A stretch of DNA of 64,000 nt from CAWJLE01 sp963843645 (GTDB taxonomy: Bacteria; Chloroflexota; Anaerolineae; DAOTYC01). The notes below the pieces were generated by a model. That model saw only the letters and a list, made by a program, of their open reading frames with translations. It was not told where the DNA came from and did not search any database. A program made the position numbers and the translations under genes. Location of the stretch: the NCBI GenBank assembly GCA_963843645.1, contig CAWJLE010000005.1:434001-498000 (forward strand), read 5' to 3'. Position 1 is the stretch's first letter. Each line of letters opens with the position of its first letter. Of the stretch, positions 1-8,017 are shown in pieces.

Positions 1-78
1 GAGCCATGTACGGACAAGCAGTGCGGCCTGACCGTATGGCAAGGACGTGAATCTCATAGCGTGATTCATTTTGTCACA

Positions 79-115
79 ACCGACCGCAGCTTGTGTGGGC
101 GGTTTTTCTTTTTTT
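79..115 (+). terminator. Rho-independent terminator of an upstream gene
   Basis: A 5-bp GC-rich stem (83-87 with 99-103, plus a possible G-U pair outside) closes an 11-nt loop and is followed by a T-rich run to 115 broken by one C. It lies before the first gene here, so it would end a transcript entering from the left. The sequence before it (1-78) holds nothing I recognise. Confidence 0.55.
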
Positions 116-215
116 CGGCCCCGTGGCCGTGTCGCTGGCCTCATCCGGCGGATGAACCGTCGGGAGGATACTAACGATGTAGTTAGTCACGTTTCCAAGG
201 AGGAGACACACCACG

Positions 216-1394
216 ATGAAGACACTCAGTCGTCTACTTTACGTGGGCATTATGCTCACCCTCGTCATGGCGTTCGCAATTCCGGCCGGACACGCATCCG
301 CCGCGACCGCCACTGTCACCAAAGCGTCTTACGGCACGACGTCGGACGGCAAGGCCGTCGACGAATACACACTGACCAACGCCAACGGCATGGAGATGAA
401 GGTCATCACCTACGGTGGCACGATCACTTCCCTGAAGGCCCCGGATCGCTGGGGTAACATGGCGGATGTGGTCCTGGGCGTGAACGATCTCAAGTCGTAC
501 GAGGCGCTGACCACGTACTTCGGCGCGATTATCGGCCGCTACGGCAACCGCATCGCCAAGGGCACGTTCACGCTTGAAGGCCAGACATACCACCTGCCCA
601 TCAACAACGGCCCCAACTCGCTGCACGGCGGCAAGGTTGGATTCAACCAGAAGATTTGGGCTACCAAAGAGATCACCGTGACGAACGGCGTGGGCCTGGA
701 GATGACCTACACCAGCCCCGATGGGGAAGAGGGTTATCCCGGAACGCTCAATGTGACGGTAGATTACGCGTTGACCAACGACAACCAACTTAAGATCGAC
801 TACACGGCGACGACCGACAAGCCCACCGTAGTCAACCTCACCAACCACTCGTATTTCAACCTCGCGGGCGAGGGGTCGGGTCCCATCAACAACGAGATCC
901 TGTGGATGAACGCTGACAAGTACACCCCGACCGACGCTACCCAGATTCCAACCGGCGAGATCGCGCCCGTGGCTGGAACTGCGTTCGATTTCACAGTGCC
1001 CAAAGTGCTCGGCCCGGCAATTCGCTCCAATGATCCGCAGATTGTCATCGGACGAGGCATCGATCACAACTTCGTCCTGAATCGCCCGTCGCCGGATGAC
1101 AACTCGCTGATCCTGGGCGCTCGTCTGTACGATCCCACTTCCGGCCGTATCCTGGAAACCTGGACCACGGAGCCCGGTATCCAGGTCTACACCAGCAACT
1201 ACCTGGATGGATCGCTCTACGGGCCAAGCAATCGTGCTTACCGTCAGGGCGCGGCGATCACCTTCGAAACCCAGCATTTCCCCGACTCGCCGAACCACTC
1301 GAATTTCCCGACTACTGAGTTGAAGCCCGGCCAGACTCTACATTCCACGACAGTCTACAAGTTCCTGACCGATGGGAAGCCCGCGGCCAACTAG
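216..1394 (+). CDS. galM: Exported aldose 1-epimerase (galactose mutarotase)
   Basis: Interconverts the alpha and beta anomers of galactose or other aldoses. Residues 1-29 form a Sec signal peptide (basic start, hydrophobic core, cleavage near GHASA), so this copy acts outside the cytoplasm. The GalM beta-sandwich fold follows. The expected catalytic residues are visible: His137 in NSLHGG, His211 in NLTNHSYFNL and Glu351 in ETQHFPDSPN. The start is fixed by an AAGGAGGA ribosome site about 10 bases upstream. A 6+6 bp inverted repeat at 170-187 in the leader may be a small operator. A strong terminator follows, so it is probably monocistronic. The downstream paralogue lacks the signal peptide. 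Family assignment is secure; the sugar is not known. Confidence 0.93.
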   Translation: MKTLSRLLYVGIMLTLVMAFAIPAGHASAATATVTKASYGTTSDGKAVDEYTLTNANGMEMKVITYGGTITSLKAPDRWGNMADVVLGVNDLKSYEALTTYFGAIIGRYGNRIAKGTFTLEGQTYHLPINNGPNSLHGGKVGFNQKIWATKEITVTNGVGLEMTYTSPDGEEGYPGTLNVTVDYALTNDNQLKIDYTATTDKPTVVNLTNHSYFNLAGEGSGPINNEILWMNADKYTPTDATQIPTGEIAPVAGTAFDFTVPKVLGPAIRSNDPQIVIGRGIDHNFVLNRPSPDDNSLILGARLYDPTSGRILETWTTEPGIQVYTSNYLDGSLYGPSNRAYRQGAAITFETQHFPDSPNHSNFPTTELKPGQTLHSTTVYKFLTDGKPAAN

Positions 1395-1429
1395 CTGGAC
1401 GTAACAAGCTCACAAAGGTCATGATGAGA

Positions 1430-1463
1430 AGCGGGTGCATCCTCGTGGTGCGCCCGCTTTTTT
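1430..1463 (+). terminator. Rho-independent terminator after exported galM
   Basis: A 10-bp stem with one G-U pair (1430-1439 with 1449-1458), a short loop and a T6 tract form a classical intrinsic terminator between the two epimerase genes. Confidence 0.85.
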
Positions 1464-1519
1464 GCTGGCATTGCGTTGCCCCGTCTTCTCCTCTGGGATA
1501 CGACTCCCTGCTGCGCAGT

Positions 1520-1549
1520 TTGACAACGTCCGCGCCGAGATGCTAATAT
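1520..1549 (+). promoter_or_regulatory. Sigma70-type promoter of the second galM
   Basis: TTGACA at 1520-1525 and TAATAT at 1544-1549 are separated by 18 bp. It lies 63 bp upstream of the ATG at 1612. The -10 box sits inside the repeat cluster at 1537-1567. Confidence 0.7.
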
Positions 1550-1567
1550 CGGTGCATCTCGAGATGC
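1537..1567. promoter_or_regulatory. Three-half-site palindromic operator over the galM -10
   Basis: GAGATGC (1537-1543), GCATCTC (1554-1560) and GAGATGC (1561-1567) form two overlapping dyads: one flanks the -10 box with a 10-bp spacer, and the other is a perfect 14-bp palindrome (1554-1567) just downstream. The position suggests repressor binding over the promoter. The regulator is unknown. Confidence 0.55.
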
Positions 1568-1611
1568 TTAATCAGATCTGTTCACCCGGTAGCCACAAGG
1601 AGCGAAAGAGC

Positions 1612-2685
1612 ATGGGCGGAAAAGCAGCCGTGAAGCCGTATGGGATGACTGCCGCAGGCGTGGCCGTCGATGAGTACACCTTGACGAACATCCACGGGTT
1701 GGAGGTCAGGATCATCACCTATGGAGGCATCATCACTTCAGTCAGAACGCCGGACCGCGAAGGCCACGTCGCGAACATTGGCCTGGGTTGCCCCAATCTC
1801 GCGGACTACCAGACGAAAAGCCCGTACTTCGGCGCTCTGATCGGACGGTACGGCAATCGCATTGCCGGGGGCCGGTTCACACTCGACGGAAAGGCCTACT
1901 CTGTGCCGGTCAATAATGGCCCGAATTCACTGCACGGCGGGATTGAGGGCTTCGACAAGAAGGTCTGGCAGGCAAAGATCGTCCAGAGGGAGGATGCCGT
2001 CGGCCTGGAGCTGAAGCTGACTAGCCCGGACGGCGACGAAGGCTACCCCGGCACTCTCAGCGTTACGGTGGTCTACACACTGACTGACGCCGATGAGCTT
2101 CGCCTCGATTACACGGCGACCACCGACAAGCTGACCGTCGTCAACCTGACGAATCATGCCTACTGGAACCTGCTGGGCGAGGGACGGGGCACGGTCTACG
2201 GCCACGTTATGACGCTCAACGCCGACCATTACACGCCGGACGACGAGGCGCTGATCCCGACCGGTGAACTGGCGCCAGTGGCCGGCACGCCTTTCGACTT
2301 TCGCGCGCCGAAAGCCATTGCCGCCGCGGTGCGCTCCGACCATCCGCAGGTGGTCCTCGGCCGCGGCGTCGACCACAACTTCGTGCTGAATCGATCCTCG
2401 GCCGAGGACCGGTCCCTCATCTGGGCGGCGCGCATGTACGAGCCGGAGGGTGGTCGCTCCATGGAGGTTTGGACCACCGAACCGGGCATCCAGGTGTACA
2501 CCGGCAACTTCCTCGATGGGTCTGTCTATGGTCCGAGCGGCCGCGCTTACCGGCAGGGCGACGCGTTCGCCCTGGAGACCCAACATTATCCGGATTCGGT
2601 GAATCATCCGAACTTCCCATCCACCGAGCTGCGTCCGGGCGAGCCCTACCGTTCGACGACGGTCTTCAAGTTTGGCGTCGACTGA
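1612..2685 (+). CDS. galM: Cytoplasmic aldose 1-epimerase
   Basis: A 357-residue galactose mutarotase paralogous to the upstream exported enzyme, without a signal peptide. The same motifs are present (NSLHGG, NLTNHAYWNL, GVDHNFVLN, TTEPGIQVYTGN, ETQHYPDSVNHPNFP), including the two histidines and the glutamate of the active site. The open frame extends upstream to 1435, but the ATG at 1612 has a good AAGGAG site and gives the usual family length. It carries its own promoter and a palindromic operator, so the two epimerases are likely regulated separately. It would equilibrate sugar anomers after import. Confidence 0.92.
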   Translation: MGGKAAVKPYGMTAAGVAVDEYTLTNIHGLEVRIITYGGIITSVRTPDREGHVANIGLGCPNLADYQTKSPYFGALIGRYGNRIAGGRFTLDGKAYSVPVNNGPNSLHGGIEGFDKKVWQAKIVQREDAVGLELKLTSPDGDEGYPGTLSVTVVYTLTDADELRLDYTATTDKLTVVNLTNHAYWNLLGEGRGTVYGHVMTLNADHYTPDDEALIPTGELAPVAGTPFDFRAPKAIAAAVRSDHPQVVLGRGVDHNFVLNRSSAEDRSLIWAARMYEPEGGRSMEVWTTEPGIQVYTGNFLDGSVYGPSGRAYRQGDAFALETQHYPDSVNHPNFPSTELRPGEPYRSTTVFKFGVD

Positions 2686-3054
2686 GGCGAGAGCACAGTC
2701 TGCCGAACGTTCACCACAGAGGCAAAGAGAGCACGGAGAAAGAACAACGCCTTTCTCCGTGCTCTCTGCGTCTCCGGGGTGAAATGTCTCCCAAACCCGT
2801 CCCCCGAAAATGTGTCTTGACCTTTTCTTGACGTCTTCCCTTTGGTCTTTGTCCCCCATTTGACTCCCAAAAGCATACAATTGAAACGGCTTCATCCGAC
2901 TCCGGCGTTGGGCTGCTTGGCTATTGCGCCGAGGCGTCGCCTGGCGATTTTGACCTGACTCGATTGGGAGGACAAAAGGAAATATGGCGATCAGCCGGAG
3001 CGAATGGGTGGCTCCAGCCACCTCCCCCGAACGGCCAACCGTGGGAGGCAAACT
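2686..3054. other. Intergenic region after galM
   Basis: About 370 bp without a convincing gene. It holds the palindromic element at 2726-2767 directly after galM. The rest (2770-3050) contains TTGAC-like hexamers but no promoter pair with good spacing that I would defend. Confidence 0.5.
2726..2767. repeat. Hairpin with 17-bp perfect stem
   Basis: 2726-2742 is the exact reverse complement of 2751-2767, with an 8-nt loop. The flanking sequence (ACCACAGAGGCAAAG) belongs to the ACCACAGAG/GCACGGAGA style of dispersed intergenic repeat seen in many environmental bacteria. No T tract follows. It probably acts as an mRNA 3' end or is a mobile palindromic unit. Confidence 0.6.
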
Positions 3055-3333
3055 ATGAGGAGAAGACGAATGGTTCGACCGCCCACAAAGACGACGTGGG
3101 TGGATGCTTATCGGATCGGCCTGGGTCTGCTGATGATTCCGCTGGGGATCGCGATCCTTGGGCGCTCACTCGCGGAGGGCATCGTGACGCCGCCGGCAAT
3201 GCTAATGGGATTGCTGTTCATCGGCTTTGGCGGCTATCGGCTGTACGTGGGTGTCGTGCGCTACCGAATGTATCGCGCTGCGCTCGTCCACTCTGACGTT
3301 GCCGCAAGCTCCAACAAGCTGGACAGGCGTTAG
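3055..3333 (+). CDS. Small two-helix membrane protein
   Basis: A 92-residue protein with a very basic start (MRRRRMVRPP) and two predicted membrane helices (about residues 22-40 and 48-72). An open frame continues upstream to 3004, but the ATG at 3055 has a GGGAGG site six bases before it. The family is not recognised. It is followed by a second small membrane protein and then kdpD, which may be co-transcribed or may have its own promoter at 3825. The function is unknown; translation is plausible from the ribosome site and the hydropathy. Confidence 0.6.
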   Translation: MRRRRMVRPPTKTTWVDAYRIGLGLLMIPLGIAILGRSLAEGIVTPPAMLMGLLFIGFGGYRLYVGVVRYRMYRAALVHSDVAASSNKLDRR

Positions 3334-3417
3334 CGGCAAGGGCGATTGCCGTGGCTTCAGGATGGGAAGGATGGGCAAGGGGTGCTGACTGGGCAGCGTC
3401 GGTCCCCGGGGGTACGT

Positions 3418-3726
3418 ATGTCCAACAATGATCCCCGACCTCGGTGGTGGGTCCTGTACGCGGTCTTGCCGTTGACAGTCGGCCTGTTCGTATTGGAGGT
3501 GAACGCGACGATGTCGCCGGGGTGGCACAAGGTGGTCGAGGTTGGAATCGTGCTGTGTGCTGTCGGCTACGCGCAGCTTTGGCTGAGCGCCAAGACCCTG
3601 GCGCTGATCAGCCGTGAAGACGGATCACGCCGGACCACCGTCGATCCGGGCAGGTCGCGGCTGCACGTGGTGCCAAAGCCCGCCGAGGCACAACCCCAGG
3701 TTGAACCCCTTGGCGATCGAGAATGA
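3418..3726 (+). CDS. Small membrane protein of unknown function
   Basis: A 102-residue protein starting MSNNDPRPRWWVLY. Two hydrophobic segments (about 10-28 and 40-60) are followed by a hydrophilic, proline-rich tail of about 40 residues, suggesting a membrane anchor with a cytoplasmic tail. The frame is open further upstream to 3346. No family is recognised. It sits between another small membrane protein and the kdpD promoter. Confidence 0.5.
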   Translation: MSNNDPRPRWWVLYAVLPLTVGLFVLEVNATMSPGWHKVVEVGIVLCAVGYAQLWLSAKTLALISREDGSRRTTVDPGRSRLHVVPKPAEAQPQVEPLGDRE

Positions 3727-3824
3727 TCCGGGACACTCGGTGAGGGTCTCACTGTCAGAACGCCGATCCGCTGGTTGAGGTCGATTGCATGCCACCTTTC
3801 GATACATCTGTAGTGAGCTTCCAT

Positions 3825-3854
3825 TTGAATTCCGCGATATCCTGAGCGTACAAT
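3825..3854 (+). promoter_or_regulatory. Promoter of kdpDE
   Basis: TTGAAT (3825-3830) and TACAAT (3849-3854) lie 18 bp apart. Transcription would start near 3861, just ahead of the possible kdpD starts at 3874 or 3913. Confidence 0.55.
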
Positions 3855-3873
3855 AGCTGAAGCTGAATCGATT

Positions 3874-6669
3874 ATGCGGTGGCCATGGCACCTAATCGGC
3901 TGCCCGGACAGGATGTGGGCTGTGGTACTGGATTGTGTACGGCCCGACCCCGACGCGCTCCTCGCGCACGCGCAGGCCGAGGAGAAGCGACAGGCGAGAG
4001 GCAGTCTGAAGATCTTCTTGGGCTACGTTGCCGGCGTGGGGAAAACCTACGCCATGTTGGACGCTGCCCACCAGGCCAAGACGGATGGGATTGACGTCGT
4101 CGTCGGCTACGTCGAGACGCACGGTCGGGGCGAAACCGAGGCGTTGCTCAGACAACTAGAGGTCGTTCCACGCAAGCGCATCGAGCATCGTGGCCTATCC
4201 CTTGAGGAAATGGACATCGATGCCGTCCTGGCGCGGAAGCCGGCGCTGATCCTCGTCGATGAGCTGGCTCATACCAACGTGCCTGGCTCGCGGCATCCGA
4301 AGCGCTTTCAAGATGTGGAAGAGCTTCTGGCAGCCGGGATCGGCGTGTACACTACGCTCAACATCCAGCACCTGGAAAGCATGAAGGACATCGTGGCCCA
4401 GGTGACCGGCGTCGTCGTTCGAGAGACGGTTCCGGATCGAATCATCGACGAGGCCGCGGAGATCAAACTGATCGATCTCCCGCCGGAAGACCTGCTGCAG
4501 CGCCTGGACGAAGGCAAGGTCTACGTGCCCGAGCAAGCGGCGCAGGCGATACGGAAGTTTTTCCGCAAGGGGAACCTGACCGCTCTGCGTGGGATCGCTC
4601 TGCGGCGGACCGCGGAGCGAGTGGACGATCAGATGCGCGCCTACATGGAAACGCGCGCGATTCCTGGCCCCTGGCCCGCCGCGGAGCGGTTGCTGGTCTG
4701 CATCAGCTCCAATCCGCTCAGCGAGCGCCTTGTTCGGAACGGACGGCGACTGGCCGATGAGCTTAACGCCGAGTGGTTCGTACTTCACGTCGAGGGCGCG
4801 GAGCCGGACGGGCTGTCGCCGGTCCAGCGAGACCAGATCGTCCGCACGCTGCAGCTCGCAGAGTCGCTGGGTGCTCAGATCCACGCTGTGCCGGGTCACT
4901 CGATGGCCCAAACTGCCATCGATTTCGCGCGGAAGCACAACGTCACCAAGATCATCGTCGGTAAGCCCGTGAGAGCTCCGTGGATGGAGCTACTGAGGGG
5001 TTCCATCGTGGACCAACTCGTCCGCCACACCGGCTCGATCGACGTCTACGTGATCAGTGGATCAGGAGACAACGCCGCAAAACAGTGGCGCAGCTGGGCC
5101 AGACTGAGCGTTCGCTGGCAGGGGTACCTGCAAAGCGCCGCCCTGGTGGCGATCGCGACCCTGCTCAACGTGCCCATCAGCCGGGTCATTTCCCCGGTCA
5201 ACCTGGTGATGCCTTATCTGGCGGCGGTAGTCATTGCGGCGGTTTACGTAGGGCGAGGACCGGCCACGTTTGCAGCGATTCTGAGCGTGCTTTGCTTCGA
5301 CTTCTTTTTGGTGCCACCGCATCTCACCTTTGCTGTTTCCGACACGGAATACCTCCTTACGTTCTTGGGACTGTTCGTTGTCGGTGTCGTGATTAGTACC
5401 CTTGCCGCGCGCGTTCGTCGACAGGCTGAAGCTGCCGCCGTTCGTGAAGCCCAGACTGCGGCATTGTATGCCTTCAGCCGCGATCTGGCTTCAGCCCTCA
5501 GCCTGGAGCAAATCGTCAGCACCATCGCCGTTCACCTTTGCCAGAATTTCGGTCGAGAAGCCGTAGTCCTGTTGCCAAAGGGTGATGGTTTGGAGGTGGT
5601 TCGGCCCAAAGAGGAGCCCGCGCACCACGCCGACCACTCTCCGCTCGATCCTGCAACTGCGCTGGAGGATGACGAGATGGCGGTCGCCATGTGGTCGTTC
5701 CAGCACGGCCTACCCGCCGGACGGGGCACGGATACCCTGCCGGCCTCCAGCCGTGGCTACCTCCCCTTGAAAACAGCGCGCGACGTGGTCGGCGTTCTGG
5801 GTGTGCGGCCGCCGGACCTGACGGAACACCTGACTCCGGACCAGTGGCGCCTGATGGAGGTCTTCGCCAGCCAGGCAGCGCTTGCGATCGAGCGAAACCG
5901 TCTTGCCGAGCAGGCGCGGCAAACCCAGCTGCTGCAGGCGGCGGAGAGGCTGCAAACGGCTCTGCTCAATTCCATTTCCCACGACCTGCGCACTCCGTTG
6001 GTCTCTATCACGGGCGCGCTGAGCAGCCTGTCGGACGACCAGGCGGCGCTGGATGATGAGACCCGCAGCAGCCTCGTCGACACGGCGCGGGAGGAAGCCG
6101 AACGGTTGAACCAGTTGGTGGGCAACCTGCTCGATATGACCCGGATCGACAGTGGCGCGCTGAGCATCCGGCGGGAAACTTACGAGGCTCAGGATGTGAT
6201 CGGCGCCGCCCTCGATCGGATGGGTGATCGTCTGAGAGGCCGGCTCGTAAACCTGGACGTTGCGCCGGACCTTCCGATGGCGCCGATGGATTTCGTCCTC
6301 ATAGTGCAGGTCCTGGTTAACTTGTTGGACAACGCGGTGAAGTATTCTCCGGAAGGAACCCCAATCGACGTGCAGGCGCGCCTGCTCCAGGACTTTTTGG
6401 AGCTGTCTGTGGCCGATCGGGGGGTTGGAATTCCGCCCTCGGACCTGGTTCACGTGTTCGATAAGTTCTATCGCGTTCAGCGCCCTGGGAACGTAGGCGG
6501 AACTGGGTTGGGTCTGTCCATCTGCAAGGGCATCGTGGAGGCGCACGCCGGGCAGATTCACGCCAGGAATCGGTCGGGTGGGGGCACAGTCATCAGGCTG
6601 ACCCTGCCGCTGCGTCAAGATGACTCCACACTCAACGGCGAGCGAAGCAAGGAGGAGCGGCGTGAGTGA
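3874..6669 (+). CDS. kdpD: Osmosensitive K+ channel sensor histidine kinase KdpD
   Basis: Membrane sensor kinase that phosphorylates KdpE under potassium limitation. Order: KdpD N-terminal domain with a P-loop-like GYVAGVGKT at about residues 50-58, a universal-stress-protein-like domain (about 265-390), a four-helix DUF4118 membrane region (about 420-510), a GAF-like region (about 540-670), then HisKA with phospho-acceptor His703 in the SHDLRTPL motif and an HATPase with LLDNAVKYS, DRGVGIP and GTGLGLS boxes. No good ribosome site precedes 3874; the ATG at 3913 is an equally likely start and removes 13 atypical residues. Its 3' end overlaps kdpE by 8 bp, giving translational coupling. Confidence 0.96.
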   Translation: MRWPWHLIGCPDRMWAVVLDCVRPDPDALLAHAQAEEKRQARGSLKIFLGYVAGVGKTYAMLDAAHQAKTDGIDVVVGYVETHGRGETEALLRQLEVVPRKRIEHRGLSLEEMDIDAVLARKPALILVDELAHTNVPGSRHPKRFQDVEELLAAGIGVYTTLNIQHLESMKDIVAQVTGVVVRETVPDRIIDEAAEIKLIDLPPEDLLQRLDEGKVYVPEQAAQAIRKFFRKGNLTALRGIALRRTAERVDDQMRAYMETRAIPGPWPAAERLLVCISSNPLSERLVRNGRRLADELNAEWFVLHVEGAEPDGLSPVQRDQIVRTLQLAESLGAQIHAVPGHSMAQTAIDFARKHNVTKIIVGKPVRAPWMELLRGSIVDQLVRHTGSIDVYVISGSGDNAAKQWRSWARLSVRWQGYLQSAALVAIATLLNVPISRVISPVNLVMPYLAAVVIAAVYVGRGPATFAAILSVLCFDFFLVPPHLTFAVSDTEYLLTFLGLFVVGVVISTLAARVRRQAEAAAVREAQTAALYAFSRDLASALSLEQIVSTIAVHLCQNFGREAVVLLPKGDGLEVVRPKEEPAHHADHSPLDPATALEDDEMAVAMWSFQHGLPAGRGTDTLPASSRGYLPLKTARDVVGVLGVRPPDLTEHLTPDQWRLMEVFASQAALAIERNRLAEQARQTQLLQAAERLQTALLNSISHDLRTPLVSITGALSSLSDDQAALDDETRSSLVDTAREEAERLNQLVGNLLDMTRIDSGALSIRRETYEAQDVIGAALDRMGDRLRGRLVNLDVAPDLPMAPMDFVLIVQVLVNLLDNAVKYSPEGTPIDVQARLLQDFLELSVADRGVGIPPSDLVHVFDKFYRVQRPGNVGGTGLGLSICKGIVEAHAGQIHARNRSGGGTVIRLTLPLRQDDSTLNGERSKEERRE

Positions 6670-7354
6670 CAGCGGGCTGCGCGTGCTGGTAGTGGATGAC
6701 GAGCCGGCCATCCGGCGGTTCCTGCATGCCTCGCTTACCGCCCACGGCTACGTGGTTTTTGAGGCGTCCAGCGGAAGTGAGGCGATATCGGCCGTTGCTG
6801 CACAACGACCCGACCTCGTGATCCTCGATCTGGGGCTGCCGGACATGGAGGGCGTGGAGGTGACCCGCATACTGCGGGAATGGTCGAGGATTCCGATCGT
6901 TATTTTGAGCGTCCGTGAACGAGAGAACGACAAGATTGCTGCGCTCGACTCCGGGGCGGACGATTATCTGACTAAGCCGTTCAGCGTTGGCGAGCTCCTG
7001 GCTCGCCTGCGCGCCGCAGCGCGGCATATCGCTCCCGGCGGGGGCGACGTCACGTTCGCCAGCGGCGATCTCGTCGTGGATTTGGTGCACCGTGCGGTCA
7101 CCGTTGGGGCTCGCCCCATCGCACTGACGCCCACCGAGTACGACCTCTTGCGCGTTCTGGTCGCCAACGCCGGCAAGGTCCTCACGCATCGTCAGCTTCT
7201 GAGGCAGGTCTGGGGAGCGGGGTACGAGGCCGAGACGCACCTGCTGCGCGTCAACGTCAGCAACCTGCGCCGAAAAATCGAGCTGGACCCGGCCCGGCCC
7301 GCCCACATACACACGGAGCCCGGCGTGGGCTACCGTCTCCTTAGCGACGAGTAG
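6662..7354 (+). CDS. kdpE: Response regulator KdpE
   Basis: OmpR-family transcription factor of 230 residues that activates kdpFABC when phosphorylated by KdpD. The receiver domain has the acidic pocket VVDDE, phospho-acceptor Asp56 (VILDLGLPD) and a conserved Lys in TKPF. The C-terminal winged helix (about 130-228) includes LTPTEYDLL and VGYRL. The start is taken as GTG at 6662, preceded by AAGGAGG and overlapping the kdpD end. An upstream ATG at 6620 would lie deep inside kdpD. It is convergent with kdpC, 65 bp away. Confidence 0.95.
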   Translation: MSDSGLRVLVVDDEPAIRRFLHASLTAHGYVVFEASSGSEAISAVAAQRPDLVILDLGLPDMEGVEVTRILREWSRIPIVILSVRERENDKIAALDSGADDYLTKPFSVGELLARLRAAARHIAPGGGDVTFASGDLVVDLVHRAVTVGARPIALTPTEYDLLRVLVANAGKVLTHRQLLRQVWGAGYEAETHLLRVNVSNLRRKIELDPARPAHIHTEPGVGYRLLSDE

Positions 7355-7419
7355 CCGTGGGGACAAATGCAATTGAAGCGGAGCAGATATCCGCCAAACT
7401 ACCGAAGTTGTCTTTCGTA

Positions 7420-7992
7420 CTATTTCACTGCATCCAGGGCCAGGTTGAGCTCCAGCACGTTCACTCTGGGCTCACCCAGTATGCCGAGCGTGCGGCCTTC
7501 CGTGTGTTGTTGCACCAAGGCAATGATCTGCCTTTCACTCAGGCCGCGCACGCGGGCCACGCGCTGCGCCTGATAGCGCGCGGCCGCCGGGCTGATGTCC
7601 GGGTCCAGCCCGCTGCCGGACGAGGTCACCAGGTCCACGGGGATCGGCTGATCGTTGCCCGGATCGGCTGCTTTGAGCGCCGCGATCCGCACCTCGACCT
7701 CGTTCATCAGAGCCGAACTGAGGGGGCCATAATTGGAGCCCGACGAGGACGCAGCGTTGTAAGAAAAAGGCCACGTTGCCGACGGGCGGCCCCAGAAGTA
7801 CCTGGGATCGTCAAACGGCTGCCCAATGCGGGCGGAACCGATGGGCTGCCCCTCGTGATCGAGCAGGCTGCCGTTGGCTTGCCAGGGGAGGACGGACTGG
7901 GCCAGGCCGGTTAGCGCGAACGGGTAGATCAGGCCGGTCAGGACCGCCAACAGCACGAACAGGACGATTGCGGGTCTGATGATAGTCAACAT
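7420..7992 (-). CDS. kdpC: Potassium-transporting ATPase subunit KdpC
   Basis: A 190-residue single-span subunit that stabilises the KdpA-KdpB complex. One N-terminal helix (about residues 5-27) is followed by the KdpC domain with the conserved YFWGRPSA, SSGSNYGP and VTSSGSGLDP-ISP motifs. The start at 7992 has a GAAGGAG site; the frame is open further upstream but overlaps kdpB. It is the last gene of kdpFABC, 25 bp after kdpB. Confidence 0.95.
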   Translation of the reverse strand: MLTIIRPAIVLFVLLAVLTGLIYPFALTGLAQSVLPWQANGSLLDHEGQPIGSARIGQPFDDPRYFWGRPSATWPFSYNAASSSGSNYGPLSSALMNEVEVRIAALKAADPGNDQPIPVDLVTSSGSGLDPDISPAAARYQAQRVARVRGLSERQIIALVQQHTEGRTLGILGEPRVNVLELNLALDAVK

Positions 7993-8017
7993 TGAACGCT
8001 CCTTCTGGGCGCCCGCC

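Noticed and set aside
234..1298. Open frame of 354 codons on the minus strand opposite exported galM
   Set aside because: Low-complexity Arg/Val/Gly composition and no motif; galM on the plus strand is clear.
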